A DNA stretch of 64,000 bases from CAZJGG01 sp964545475 (GCA_964545475.1 CAZJGG010000006.1:1-64000), one strand, 5' to 3'; counted from the first letter of the stretch, positions 6,011-14,779 are shown. A program made the numbers and translations. The notes: a model not told the origin generated them from the sequence alone.

Positions 6011-7345
6011 TTAATAGTTAGTTAAATACTGCTCTGTTTCCCATTCATGAACTCTTTTAACATATTCATTCCACTCAATTTTCTTTGCCTTTGCATAATT
6101 TTCAACAGTGTGTTTTCCTAAAGCGGATTGAACTAATTCATCTTTCAGAAGATGTTCAATTGCTTCATGCAAGTCAATAGGGAGTTTTTCTATACCAGCC
6201 TTTTCCAAGTCCTCATCGGTCATATTATAAATATTTTGGTCAATAGGAGCTGGTGGCACAATTTTGTTTTTAATGCCGTCTATGCCCGCTTTAAGCATCC
6301 CTGCAAGGGCTAAATAAGGGTTGCAGGAAGGGTCTGGGTTTCTAAGCTCAATTCTTGTGCTGTCTCCTCTTGCAACAGGTATTCGGATTAACGGGCTTCT
6401 ATTAGAGAAAGACCAAGCAATGTAAACAGGAGCTTCATATCCCGGAACAAGCCTTTTATACGAATTTACAAGGGGGTTTGTAATAGCTGTTAAGCCTTTT
6501 GCGTGCTTCAAGAGCCCACCGATGAAATACATGCATTCCTGTGAAAGTCCGTTTGGTTTTGTTGGGTCGTAAAACGCATTTTTGCCGTCTTTAAATAAGG
6601 ACATATTACAGTGCATACCAGAACCACATTCATCATTTAACGGTTTTGGCATAAACGTTGCGTGAAGACCGTATTTTTTAGCTATTACTTTAACAACAAG
6701 TTTGAAGGTTACAATATTGTCCGCAGCACTTAAAGCGTCGGAATATTTAAAGTCTATTTCGTGCTGGCCAGGGGCGTTTTCATGGTGCGCCGCCTCAATT
6801 TCAAAGCCCATTTGCATTAATGTTTTAACCATAGCAATACGGGCAATCTCGCCGTTGTCAATAGGACCTAAGTCGAAATAAGATGCTTTGTCGTGGGTTT
6901 TTGTTGTGGGTGCGCCGTCTGTATCTCTTTGGAAAAGGAAAAATTCGCATTCAGGACCAACAAAGAATTCATAACCCATTTCTTTTGCTTCTTCCATTGC
7001 CGCCCGAAGAACGTTTCTTGGGTCTCCCTCGAAAGGTTTATCGTCTGGTCTGTAAATATCGCAAATAATTCTTGCAATGTTGTGCTCTCCAAACCATGGC
7101 ATAACAGCGTAAGTTGAAGGGTCTGGTCTTAAATACATGTCGGATTCCTCAATACGCACGAAACCCTCAATGGACGAGCCGTCAAACATCATTTCGTTTC
7201 TTAAAGCTTTTTCAAGCTCATAAACTGTTGTTGCAACGTTTTTCATCATTCCGAAAATATCAACAAATTGAAGCCTTACAAATTCTATATTCTGCTCTTT
7301 TGCGAGCTCCAAAATGTCTTTAGCGGTAAGCTTCTTTTCAGCCAT
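6011..7345 (-). CDS. glnA: Glutamine synthetase type I
   Basis: The protein of 444 residues makes glutamine from glutamate, ammonia and ATP. It begins with the beta-grasp domain (FVRLQFVDIFGMMKNVATT) and contains FDGSSIEGF, the catalytic HHENAPGQHEID block with metal-binding His and Glu, and NPDPSCNPYLALAGML near the C-terminus. The length fits the GSI-alpha subgroup of Firmicutes, which lacks the 25-residue insert of GSI-beta. ATG 7345 is chosen because GAGGAG lies 7 bp upstream. It is coupled to the amidotransferase gene before it, whose stop codon lies in the glnA ribosome-binding site. Confidence 0.97.
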   Translation of the reverse strand: MAEKKLTAKDILELAKEQNIEFVRLQFVDIFGMMKNVATTVYELEKALRNEMMFDGSSIEGFVRIEESDMYLRPDPSTYAVMPWFGEHNIARIICDIYRPDDKPFEGDPRNVLRAAMEEAKEMGYEFFVGPECEFFLFQRDTDGAPTTKTHDKASYFDLGPIDNGEIARIAMVKTLMQMGFEIEAAHHENAPGQHEIDFKYSDALSAADNIVTFKLVVKVIAKKYGLHATFMPKPLNDECGSGMHCNMSLFKDGKNAFYDPTKPNGLSQECMYFIGGLLKHAKGLTAITNPLVNSYKRLVPGYEAPVYIAWSFSNRSPLIRIPVARGDSTRIELRNPDPSCNPYLALAGMLKAGIDGIKNKIVPPAPIDQNIYNMTDEDLEKAGIEKLPIDLHEAIEHLLKDELVQSALGKHTVENYAKAKKIEWNEYVKRVHEWETEQYLTNY

Positions 7346-7356
7346 TACAGTTCTCC

Positions 7357-8037
7357 TCAAATTGATTTAATGAATTTTTTAAATATGTTTAAATTTTCTT
7401 CACTAATTTCCGAAAGTTTCTCCGGGTGCCACTGCGTGCCAAGAACAAACTTTTTGCCGGGCAAATAAATGGCTTCAACTGTTCCGTCTTCTGCATGTGC
7501 AGCCTCAACAAGTCCAACACCCAATTTGGATACGGCTTGATGATGGAGGGAGTTTACTTTTATTTCATATTTATTGATTATATCATAAAGCAAAGTATTT
7601 TCTACAAGCTTTACGGTATGTACATATTCACAAGGTTTGTCTTCAACATTATGCCCGTCAATATGCTGAACAAGAGTTCCCCCCAAGGTTATGTTTAATA
7701 TTTGTGACCCCCTGCATATACACAAAAGGGGCTTATCCATTGCAAGAGCCATTTTGCAAGCCGCAATTTCAAAATCGTCTCTCTCTTTCATTGGCTTGCC
7801 TGCTTTTTCGTGTGGTTCTTCGCCATACTTTTTGCTTTCAACATCTATTCCTCCGGCAAAAACAAAGCCGTGGGCAATAGAAAACATATTAGCTATATGG
7901 GAAGCATCCGTTATAGGATCAAAAATTGGAACAAGTAGCGGATACCCACCGGCTTTTTTAACAGAATCCACATAGTGTTTATTCATTTTGAAATTGTCGT
8001 CTTCCATAGCACATAATATAGCTATTACAGGTTTCAT
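7357..8037 (-). CDS. Class I glutamine amidotransferase, peptidase C26 (PuuD-like)
   Basis: The 226-residue protein has the C26 triad: Cys in LLCICRGSQ, and His and Glu in GTQWHPE. The FAGGIDVES segment is also typical. Relatives hydrolyse gamma-glutamyl amides such as gamma-glutamyl-GABA and release glutamate. It ends 11 bp before the glnA start, so the two are co-transcribed. Together they point to gamma-glutamyl or polyamine nitrogen recycling, although no other puu genes are present. Substrate is not fixed by the sequence. Confidence 0.85.
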   Translation of the reverse strand: MKPVIAILCAMEDDNFKMNKHYVDSVKKAGGYPLLVPIFDPITDASHIANMFSIAHGFVFAGGIDVESKKYGEEPHEKAGKPMKERDDFEIAACKMALAMDKPLLCICRGSQILNITLGGTLVQHIDGHNVEDKPCEYVHTVKLVENTLLYDIINKYEIKVNSLHHQAVSKLGVGLVEAAHAEDGTVEAIYLPGKKFVLGTQWHPEKLSEISEENLNIFKKFIKSI

Positions 8038-8083
8038 AAATACCCTCTCTCCTTATTGTGGCAAAGTAACCGTGGAAAGGCGA

Positions 8084-9004
8084 TTACTTAACTATGTTGA
8101 CTGCGCCAAGCTCTGCCTTTTCCTTTGACAAAACCACCTGCATTTCATTATATTCAGCAGAAATCAAATCGGTAAAGGCTTGCTTAATTGTTTCGTCCAG
8201 CGTAAAAACTGTGCCGCAAACAACGGTTTTTGCGCTTTGTAAGCCGCATTTTTCTATTAAAGCTTTTGCTAAGGCAAAAAGATTTTCTGCCGCATTTTGT
8301 TGGATTTTTTTAGCGTAGGCGTCCCCTTCCGCCGCCGCATATTTGACGGTTACTACAAGCTCGCTAATTGATGTCGCATTAAATTTTTCCGAATAAAACA
8401 TTTCCGTTATTTCAGGCACTGTTTTAACATTAAAATGACCGCATACTTTTTCTTCAAGGATTTTGCTGTCAATACGCCCCTCATAAGAATGAATGGCATA
8501 CTTTATGGCTTCCATGCCTATTGCATAAGCAGAGCCTGTGCCGTCCAGCAAATTACCCCAGCCCCCCAATACATGTAAATTCCTTTTATCGTCCATAGCA
8601 ATTGCCTTAGAATCCCCGGAAGCAAGCACTAAAATACCATTGCTTTCCATTATTTCTGCGGCAAGCATTGCCTCTAAGTTTGTTACCACTTTTACAGGGC
8701 ATTCAAAGCCGTAATTTGTTATAACGGATTGATAAAAAGACTGGGTTTCCGGCTTTATATGTGGATTAAGCCTGGAGTCTTCCGGCGTAAGCGCAATGCA
8801 AACCCCTTTGCATTCATTAGTTTTAATGCTTACAAGCATCGAGAATTCTTTAATAAGCCTTGTTAAATTATCCGTAACAGTTTGTCTGTCGTGCTTTAAT
8901 AAGTCTATGGAGCTTCCGGTGTGTCTGCCGACAACTTTATTGTTTTCATCCACGCAAATCAGCTTGGAATAAGACGTACTACCGTCAATACCTATATAGT
9001 GCAT
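8084..9004 (-). CDS. BadF/BadG/BcrA/BcrD-type ATPase, likely N-acetylglucosamine kinase-like
   Basis: The 306-residue protein begins with the ASKHA phosphate-1 motif YIGIDGSTSYSK and has the adenosine-binding VVCGTVF segment near its end, plus a GGWGNLLDGTGSAYAIG block typical of the BadF-like sugar kinase group. ATG 9004 is supported by AAAGGGGTG upstream. The family includes N-acetylglucosamine kinases and activators of dehydratases. The single-domain length and lack of Cys motifs favour the kinase. It diverges from the RACE ferredoxin gene. Confidence 0.75.
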   Translation of the reverse strand: MHYIGIDGSTSYSKLICVDENNKVVGRHTGSSIDLLKHDRQTVTDNLTRLIKEFSMLVSIKTNECKGVCIALTPEDSRLNPHIKPETQSFYQSVITNYGFECPVKVVTNLEAMLAAEIMESNGILVLASGDSKAIAMDDKRNLHVLGGWGNLLDGTGSAYAIGMEAIKYAIHSYEGRIDSKILEEKVCGHFNVKTVPEITEMFYSEKFNATSISELVVTVKYAAAEGDAYAKKIQQNAAENLFALAKALIEKCGLQSAKTVVCGTVFTLDETIKQAFTDLISAEYNEMQVVLSKEKAELGAVNIVK

Positions 9005-9042
9005 TAAAAGCACCCCTTTGGAAATTAGTGTGTTATTATTAT

Positions 9043-9071
9043 ATTATCCAACATAAGAAGCAAAATTTCAA
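9043..9071 (-). promoter_or_regulatory. Promoter of the BadF-type kinase gene
   Basis: On the minus strand TTGAAA (9071..9066) and GATAAT (9048..9043) are 17 bp apart, upstream of the gene starting at 9004. Confidence 0.5.
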
Positions 9072-9079
9072 GTATTTTA

Positions 9080-9108
9080 TTGATTATAAAAATTAACTTT
9101 GATATAAT
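9080..9108 (+). promoter_or_regulatory. Promoter of the RACE ferredoxin operon
   Basis: TTGATT at 9080..9085 and TATAAT at 9103..9108 are 17 bp apart, 40 bp before the start at 9148. All genes from here through the cassette array to scpAB point the same way and no clear terminator is seen, so this promoter may also read the cassettes. Confidence 0.65.
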
Positions 9109-9147
9109 AACTAATAAATTCTTTAAATTTAAGTTAGGGGTATGCAA

Positions 9148-10890
9148 ATGAAAAAGCTTTCCGTATTACATAACGGCGTAACGCACACATATAACGTTTT
9201 GGAAAACACAAATTTAATGACTTTTTTACAGGAAAGTGGCATTTACATACCGGCTATTTGCAGTGGACGGGGAACGTGTGGCAAATGCCAAATTAAGGTT
9301 TTAGATGGGGCTTTGCCCGTTACTATAGAAGACGAAAATTTTTATTCAAAAGACATGCTTGAAGCAGGATATAGGCTTTCTTGCAAAGCTGTAATTTCTG
9401 AAGATTTAGGCATAATGACAATAAACTCCGATGAATCTAAGTTTGAAATATTAACAAGTTACGACAGCGGCGGCGAAGCTAACGAAGTTATGATAAATTC
9501 TGGCTTTAGCATTGTTTCTTTTAAAGAGGTGGATTTAGGGTTAAACGCTTCTGATACACTGAAAAGTAAATGTGAAGTTCATGTGCCTTTAAGTGTTTAC
9601 CAAAAAATTGGTGAAGTTATTAATGAGAATGATTTTTACGCTCTTTTAAACGAAAAAAGAATGGTTGATGTTTTTCCGGAGGAACAAGAGGTTTATGGCG
9701 TTGCTGTGGACATTGGCACAACTACCATTGGTTTGGAGCTTTTAAACTTAATTACAGGGAAGCGGTTAGCGGCATATTCCCTTATAAACAAGCAAAGGGA
9801 GTTCGGGGCGGACGTTATTTCAAGAATTGTAAGCGCTAGAGAGGGCAAGCTTAACAAGCTTTCCAAAAGCGTGCAAAGGGACATTTATTATGGTATTGAA
9901 CAGCTTGCTAAAATTGCCGGTGTAAGAGCCAAAAATATTTATAACGTAGTTATCGCCGCAAACACAACTATGATTCATTTGTTAACAGGTGTTTTGCCAA
10001 ACTCTTTAGGGGTTTATCCTTTCCGTACAACTATAACTGATATGGAAAAATTTATGTTCAGAGATTTATTTAAAGGCTTAGAGGATAAAGTTGCAAACGA
10101 ATGCGTAACGACTTTACTTCCGTCAATTTCTGCATACGTAGGCGCAGATATAACTTCCGGCATAGTTTTTGTAAAAGGAAAAGCTATGGACAAAACATCT
10201 CTTTTAATAGACATTGGAACAAACGGAGAAATGGCTCTTTTCGGCGGAGATTTAGGGGGCAAAGTGCTTTGTACTTCTACGGCGGCAGGTCCGGCGTTTG
10301 AGGGGGGCAACATATCCTGCGGCATAGGCAGCGTTCCCGGGGCGATTTCTAAAATAAGCCTTGAAAACGGAGAATTTAAACTTACAACAATTGGTGATGC
10401 AAAACCAATTGGCATTTGCGGATCTGGGGTTATGGATTTGGTGGCTTGCCTTATTAGAAATGAATGGGTAGACGAAACAGGCATTTTTGATGATAGATTT
10501 GACGGCAAGATTGAACTTACTGACGGTGTTACGTTTTTACAAAAGGATATTAGGGAATTGCAGCTTGCAAAATCCGCAATACGTGCCGGGCTTGATATAT
10601 TAATTGAAAAAGCCGGGCTTACATATGAAAACATTGGCAACGTTTTTTTAGCAGGAGGTTTCGGCTTCCGTATGAACATAGAAAGTGCCGTTACTATAGG
10701 GCTTATTCCGGCTGAACTCAAAGAAAAAATCGTTAGTGTTGGCAATTCGTCTTTAGGCGGTGCGGTTAAAGCTTTGCTTAACATAAGTTGTATTGACCAG
10801 ATGGTTAATGTAACAAAAGATTCAGAGGAAATAAGCCTTTCCACAGACCCACGGTTTAACACACTTTTTATGAATAATATGTACTTTTAA
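9148..10890 (+). CDS. RACE-type [2Fe-2S] ferredoxin/ASKHA corrinoid-activating protein
   Basis: The 580-residue protein has an N-terminal ferredoxin domain with CSGRGTCGKC and a fourth Cys in YRLSCKAV, then a linker, then an actin-like ATPase domain with VAVDIGTTTIG, LIDIGTNGEM and FLAGGFGFRMN. This is the architecture of reductive activators of corrinoid enzymes (RACE, DUF4445), which return Co(II)-corrinoids to Co(I) in methyl-transfer systems. No corrinoid protein or methyltransferase is nearby, so its partner is elsewhere. ATG 9148 is preferred because AGGGG lies about 7 bp before it and only 1 bp before the ATG at 9142. Confidence 0.88.
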   Translation: MKKLSVLHNGVTHTYNVLENTNLMTFLQESGIYIPAICSGRGTCGKCQIKVLDGALPVTIEDENFYSKDMLEAGYRLSCKAVISEDLGIMTINSDESKFEILTSYDSGGEANEVMINSGFSIVSFKEVDLGLNASDTLKSKCEVHVPLSVYQKIGEVINENDFYALLNEKRMVDVFPEEQEVYGVAVDIGTTTIGLELLNLITGKRLAAYSLINKQREFGADVISRIVSAREGKLNKLSKSVQRDIYYGIEQLAKIAGVRAKNIYNVVIAANTTMIHLLTGVLPNSLGVYPFRTTITDMEKFMFRDLFKGLEDKVANECVTTLLPSISAYVGADITSGIVFVKGKAMDKTSLLIDIGTNGEMALFGGDLGGKVLCTSTAAGPAFEGGNISCGIGSVPGAISKISLENGEFKLTTIGDAKPIGICGSGVMDLVACLIRNEWVDETGIFDDRFDGKIELTDGVTFLQKDIRELQLAKSAIRAGLDILIEKAGLTYENIGNVFLAGGFGFRMNIESAVTIGLIPAELKEKIVSVGNSSLGGAVKALLNISCIDQMVNVTKDSEEISLSTDPRFNTLFMNNMYF

Positions 10891-10903
10891 AAGGGGTATT
10901 TAA

Positions 10904-11506
10904 ATGAATTTAAACTTTTTTTCTTATATATTTCATATTCCTGCGATTGTTATTGCAATGGTTCTGCACAACTATGTGCAGGCACTGCTTACAATCCGCC
11001 TTGGAGACGACAATTTTAAAACAAGAAGGCATTTAACTTTTAACCCATTTAAACAGCTTGAAATAATTGGGTTTATCCTTGCGGTAATTTACGGTTTTGG
11101 CTGGTCTGCGCCTATTGAAACAAACCCGTTTAAATATGACGACAGAAAAAAAGGAACGGTTATTACTAACCTTTCGCCTATATTAGTAAACATTATTGTT
11201 GGCATAATTTTTGCCATTGTATACAAAATTGTTCATGAGGTTGCAGTTACTCCTGAACTTGGGGTTTTATCCATGTTTTTAAGCGCCTGCGCCCATGCTA
11301 ATATGCATTTGGCTTTAATTAATTTAGTTCCTGTTTACCCCTTTGACGGTTACAGGCTTTTAAACCTGTATTTGTCCCCTAACGCCAGAATAAAATTTTC
11401 TAATTACGAAAAAGTGCTTCAAATTGTTGTTGTGCTTCTTCTTGCTTTCGGTTTTTTAAGAATATTTTTAGAAACAATTTGTAGGCTGATTATAAGGATT
11501 TATTGA
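10904..11506 (+). CDS. Site-2-protease-like (M50) membrane protein with a degenerate zinc site
   Basis: The 200-residue, roughly six-helix membrane protein aligns with short M50 proteases. It has the GFGWSAPIETNP segment and the third-helix motif NLVPVYPFDG that holds the zinc-binding Asp. The HExxH motif in the first helix is HNYVQ, so both the catalytic Glu and the second His are lost. It is therefore probably not a protease. It stands 14 bp after the RACE gene. In many Firmicutes the M50 gene is followed directly by scpA and scpB; here five cassettes separate them. Confidence 0.8.
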   Translation: MNLNFFSYIFHIPAIVIAMVLHNYVQALLTIRLGDDNFKTRRHLTFNPFKQLEIIGFILAVIYGFGWSAPIETNPFKYDDRKKGTVITNLSPILVNIIVGIIFAIVYKIVHEVAVTPELGVLSMFLSACAHANMHLALINLVPVYPFDGYRLLNLYLSPNARIKFSNYEKVLQIVVVLLLAFGFLRIFLETICRLIIRIY

Positions 11507-11557
11507 TATATAGTAATAAAGTACGGTGATATGGTAGGAAGTAAGGATTATTTATAT
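11451..11557 (+). repeat. Array border J0: native 3' end of the M50-like gene
   Basis: The last 56 bp of the M50-like gene plus 51 bp of downstream spacer, ending GTAAGGATTATTTATAT, form the parent copy of the right half of every internal junction. Cargo 1 starts at the next base. Confidence 0.85.
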
Positions 11558-11573
11558 TAGGTGAGGTGTTGAA

Positions 11574-11921
11574 ATGAAGATAGGCGAGGTTTGTTTATTG
11601 ACAAATGATGTGATTCGTCTTTCGGATTTTTATAAAATGCTATTCAGCATAGATAATAATAGCAATGATGATGTCCATCAATTCATTATTGCCGAGGAGA
11701 CTACTCTTACCGTCTACAACGATGGAGTTGAGCGTGAAATCAATCCTCACAATATTTGCATTGCGTTTACAGTCGAGGATGTTGATGTTGAATTCGAAAG
11801 GTTGAAAGAACTTGGAGTAGAAATTGTTGAGCCTCCGACAGTTAGACCGTGGGGTGCAAAAAATATGAGCTTCTTAGACCCCGATAATAATTTAGTAACT
11901 TTTAGGTGCTTCCCAAAATAG
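11574..11921 (+). CDS. VOC-superfamily (glyoxalase/bleomycin resistance-like) protein
   Basis: The 115-residue protein has one VOC module pair: MKIGEVCLLTNDVIRLSDFY at the start and the C-terminal SFLDPDNNLVTFRCF typical of glyoxalase-fold proteins. Such proteins bind or isomerise small substrates with a metal, or sequester drugs such as bleomycin. The substrate cannot be told from the sequence. GAGGTG lies 5 bp before ATG. It is the first gene of cassette 1 and is followed by a 52-bp secondary junction and a GNAT gene. Confidence 0.75.
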   Translation: MKIGEVCLLTNDVIRLSDFYKMLFSIDNNSNDDVHQFIIAEETTLTVYNDGVEREINPHNICIAFTVEDVDVEFERLKELGVEIVEPPTVRPWGAKNMSFLDPDNNLVTFRCFPK

Positions 11922-11930
11922 GGAGATTAT

Positions 11931-11982
11931 GAGCATTTTGTAAAGGAGTTACTTCATAATCTTAACTCAGTAAAATTTATAT
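11931..11982 (+). repeat. Secondary junction S1 inside cassette 1
   Basis: The 52 bp from GAGCATTTTG to AAAATTTATAT closely match 14051..14102, which also lies between a VOC gene and the next gene, in cassette 3. Like the main junction it begins with GAGCAT and ends with TTATAT. Confidence 0.7.
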
Positions 11983-11995
11983 TTGGTGGTGTATA

Positions 11996-12532
11996 ATGAA
12001 TATTATTTTAAATGAGATTGTTATTAGAGATTTTCAAAGAAAAGATGCCGAAAAACTACATAGTATTGTGCGTGAAAGTGAAATCATTAGGTTTATGAAA
12101 GATTGGTCAGAAATAGCCTCAACGCCTGAAGATTTTTACGAATTTATTGATTGGCTACAAACAAAAAAAGATGCAACCGATATTTATGAAAAGAAAAGAT
12201 ACGCCATTGCTTTAAGTGAAACAGACGAGTTGATTGGTATGGTTGGTATGGGACTTGAAGATACTGTAAACGAAGTAGAAGTTGCATATTTTATGTGTGA
12301 GCAACACCAAAGGAGAGGTTACACAAGACAGGCTGTTAACGCCATTACAGATTGGTGTTTTGGCGTTTCTGAAATTCCATATTTAATTTTAACCATCGAC
12401 TGTGCAAACACACATTCTTGCAAGTTGGCAGAAAAATGTGGTTTTGTATTATTTGAAAAAAGAACTCCTATTGGGCACATACAGCCAAACATGGAGAGCG
12501 ACAGTTACTATTACTATCGCTTATACAGATAA
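11996..12532 (+). CDS. GNAT N-acetyltransferase, RimJ/RimL-like
   Basis: The 178-residue protein has the acetyl-CoA pyrophosphate loop CEQHQRRGYTRQAV and the downstream SCKLAEKCGFVLFEKR pattern of the RimJ/RimL group. It starts with a typical INxxIxIRDF-like strand (LNEIVIRDFQRKDAEKLHSI). Relatives acetylate protein N-termini, antibiotics or small amines. It is the second gene of cassette 1, and its stop codon touches junction J1. Confidence 0.8.
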   Translation: MNIILNEIVIRDFQRKDAEKLHSIVRESEIIRFMKDWSEIASTPEDFYEFIDWLQTKKDATDIYEKKRYAIALSETDELIGMVGMGLEDTVNEVEVAYFMCEQHQRRGYTRQAVNAITDWCFGVSEIPYLILTIDCANTHSCKLAEKCGFVLFEKRTPIGHIQPNMESDSYYYYRLYR

Positions 12533-12804
12533 TGAGCATAATTTCGGGCAGTTACAATTAATACAATACTACGGAATCAATACATGAGGTAGTTCTAACA
12601 TTCCATAAACGTATTTAAAGGCGGTAAACATGGCGAAAATTAATGTAAGCCTTGACGCATTTGAAATTCTCCATGATTTGTTTCAGCATCTGCTTCGGCT
12701 TTTTAAGAATATTTTTAAAAACAATTTGCAGGCTGATTATAAAGATTTATTGATATATAGTAATAAAGTACGGTGATATGGTAGGAAGTAAGGATTATTT
12801 ATAT
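12533..12804 (+). repeat. Cassette junction J1 (scpA 5' fragment joined to M50-like 3' fragment)
   Basis: This 272-bp long-form junction begins TGAGCATAATTTCGGGC and holds the scpA ribosome-binding site and start. From ATG 12630 it can encode a 48-residue peptide (MAKINVSLDAFEILHDLF...) that runs out of the scpA-like part into the M50-like part and stops at 12776. It closely resembles J2. Confidence 0.85.
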
Positions 12805-12820
12805 TTGGTGAGGTTGCGGA

Positions 12821-13360
12821 ATGAAAAATCATATACACATATTTGGTGCTTCTGGCTCAGGAACAACCACGATTGCTAAAAGTGTAAGCAAACAGATAAA
12901 TTACTCTCACTTTGACTCAGATAATTATTTTTGGAGTCCAACAACCAACCCCTTTACAGTAGAAAGAGATAAAACAGAATGTATTGAGTTAATGAAAAAA
13001 GACTTGTATTCTGTTGGAGATTGGATATTAAGTGGCTCTGTTACTGGTTGGGGAGATGAGCTATTACCGTTATTTGACCTTGTCATTTTTGTATATGTAC
13101 CTACGGAAAAACGAATTGAGCGACTAAAAAAGCGCGAAGCCGAAAGATATGGTGATAGGATATTACCAACAGGTGATAGGCACAAAGAATCTATGGAGTT
13201 TATTGAGTGGGCTTCTGCATACGATTTTGGAACACGAAACGGACGTAGTCTGCCTAAGCACGAAATGTGGTTGAAAAAAGTTGATTATCCTGTGATTAAA
13301 ATTGAAAACATTGTGTTAAATGAGAGTGTAGACAAGGTAATTAAAGCAGTGCAAGCTTAA
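12821..13360 (+). CDS. P-loop kinase-like ATPase (adenylate kinase-related)
   Basis: The 179-residue protein has Walker A GASGSGTTTIAKSV near the N-terminus, an FDSDNYFW segment where a kinase would bind its substrate, and a lid-like RLKKREAERYGDR stretch. This is the pattern of small AAA/shikimate-kinase-like proteins often annotated as adenylate kinase. The substrate is unknown. It is the only gene of cassette 2 and has its own ribosome-binding site (GAGG) just inside the cargo border. Confidence 0.75.
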   Translation: MKNHIHIFGASGSGTTTIAKSVSKQINYSHFDSDNYFWSPTTNPFTVERDKTECIELMKKDLYSVGDWILSGSVTGWGDELLPLFDLVIFVYVPTEKRIERLKKREAERYGDRILPTGDRHKESMEFIEWASAYDFGTRNGRSLPKHEMWLKKVDYPVIKIENIVLNESVDKVIKAVQA

Positions 13361-13370
13361 CTTCCTATTA

Positions 13371-13594
13371 TGAGCATAATCTCGGGCTAACATTTCATAA
13401 ACGTATTTAAAGGCGGTAAACATGGCGAAAATTAATGTAAGCCTTGACGCATTTGAAATTCTCCATGATTTGTTTCAGCATCTGCTTCGGCTTTTTAACA
13501 ATATTTTTAGAAACAATTTGCAGGCTGATTATAAGGATTTATTGATATAGTAATAAAATACGGTGATATGGTAGGAAGTAAGGATTATTTATAT
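13371..13594 (+). repeat. Cassette junction J2
   Basis: This is a short-form junction of 224 bp. It lacks the 45-50 bp segment starting AGTTACAATTAATAC that J1, J3 and J5 carry. From ATG 13422 it encodes a 42-residue scpA'-M50' chimeric peptide ending at 13550. The sequence is closest to J1. Confidence 0.85.
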
Positions 13595-13615
13595 TTTGGG
13601 TTGGAGGATGCTAGT

Positions 13616-14047
13616 GTGAAAATTGGGCATGGGCTGTATGTTAAAAATAGTGTGGACGCCGTGGAGTTATATAAAAAAGTATTCGGGTTGGAGTTGGGGT
13701 ATCATGTAAAAAACCCCGATGGAACGTACTTTCATTCGGAGTTGTATAAAGACGGTGAAGAAATTCTTGATGTTATTGAATCGCCAAACGGTGACATTAA
13801 GGAACATACGGTGCAGTTGGCAGTTACACTTGCCAACGAATCAGAAGTGCAAAGTGCTTATTAGTTATTGAGCGCGGAAGGAACAATAAAAATACCCATC
13901 GGGCCATTGCCGTGGAGTCCATGTGCCGCCGACGTGATAGATAAATTTGGTGTTTGGTGGTATATCACTGCTCCGCAGCATCATCCACACGATGATTATG
14001 ACCCAAACGCCCCTTGGGATTCGAGCATGTATAAAAAACCCGAATAA
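13616..14047 (+). pseudogene. VOC/PhnB-like gene with an in-frame amber codon
   Basis: From GTG 13616 (GGAGG at 13603..13607) the frame reads MKIGHGLYVKNSVDAVELY and continues as a PhnB-like glyoxalase-fold protein. TAG at 13862..13864 interrupts it. The same frame then continues as LLSAEGTIKIPIGPLPWSPC and ends with GVWWYITAPQHH, the usual end of this family, at 14047. A single base change thus cuts the last third of the fold. Unless the codon is read through, the gene is dead. It is the first gene of cassette 3. Confidence 0.75.
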
Positions 14048-14050
14048 AAT

Positions 14051-14102
14051 AAGCATTTTGTTCAGAGGTTACTTCATAGTCGTAACCCAGTAAAATTTAT
14101 AT
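14051..14102 (+). repeat. Secondary junction S2 inside cassette 3
   Basis: It matches 11931..11982 over its whole length with about nine differences, and lies in the same relative place, directly after a VOC gene. Confidence 0.7.
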
Positions 14103-14185
14103 AATCTTTAGCTAAGAACTAAGAGTGAAAGTGAAAGACTATTGTGCCAGCTATACCAACGAATTTATTATGCGAGGTAATATGT

Positions 14186-14779
14186 ATGGGAAATGTACTT
14201 CTTTTGGGTGGTAGTCCAATGATAGGTAAATCCACATTGTCACATATGATAGCACATCAATTGAATATCAATTATTTATCAACGGATGATATTGGCGAAG
14301 CATTGCAAGCAGTGGTAGATATAAATCCCATGAATAATCAATATTTTTTGGATTATTATGCAGAAAACAATGTTGAGAAATTGGTTAGCGATATTCAGTT
14401 GTATCACAAAGTAATTGAACCCGCCATAGAAAGACTGGCAAGTATACATTCTACTTGGAGGGGGACGGTTATTATAGAGGGGTGGGCAATATATCCACAA
14501 CTTTCAAATAAACTTATTAATGATAATGTTAAATCAATATGGCTAATTGCAGATAATAGTTTGTTGGAAAAAAGAATACTCGATAACAAAGCTTTTGACA
14601 ATGGCCATGTTAATTCAAAGAAGGCTATTAGCAATTATATAGGTCGTTCATTTTGGCATAATTCTTATTTGAAAGAGCAATGCAAGTTTTATGGTTTTGA
14701 TTATATTAAAATTAACGGTGATGAAACCGTTGAAGAATTAACTGCGAAGATACTTGAAGTAACTATGTTCACCAAATGA
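14186..14779 (+). CDS. P-loop kinase-like protein (2-phosphoglycerate kinase/AAA type)
   Basis: The protein of about 197 residues begins MGNVLLLGGSPMIGKSTLSH, a clear Walker A, followed by NINYLSTDDIGEALQ, which is like the substrate strand of small kinases. ATG 14186 is preferred because GCGAGG lies 9 bp upstream and earlier codons lack one. The substrate is unknown. It is the second gene of cassette 3, and its stop TGA is the first three bases of junction J3. Confidence 0.7.
   Translation: MGNVLLLGGSPMIGKSTLSHMIAHQLNINYLSTDDIGEALQAVVDINPMNNQYFLDYYAENNVEKLVSDIQLYHKVIEPAIERLASIHSTWRGTVIIEGWAIYPQLSNKLINDNVKSIWLIADNSLLEKRILDNKAFDNGHVNSKKAISNYIGRSFWHNSYLKEQCKFYGFDYIKINGDETVEELTAKILEVTMFTK

Noticed and set aside
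10014..10862. Long minus-strand ORF opposite the RACE ferredoxin gene
   Set aside because: The 282-codon frame is the shadow of the ASKHA domain, with Ser/Pro-rich antisense composition and no homology pattern.
11461..11557. Promoter in the junction repeat (TTGATA near 11502)
   Set aside because: No good -10 box lies 16-18 bp downstream in any copy; cargo expression is more likely from upstream read-through.
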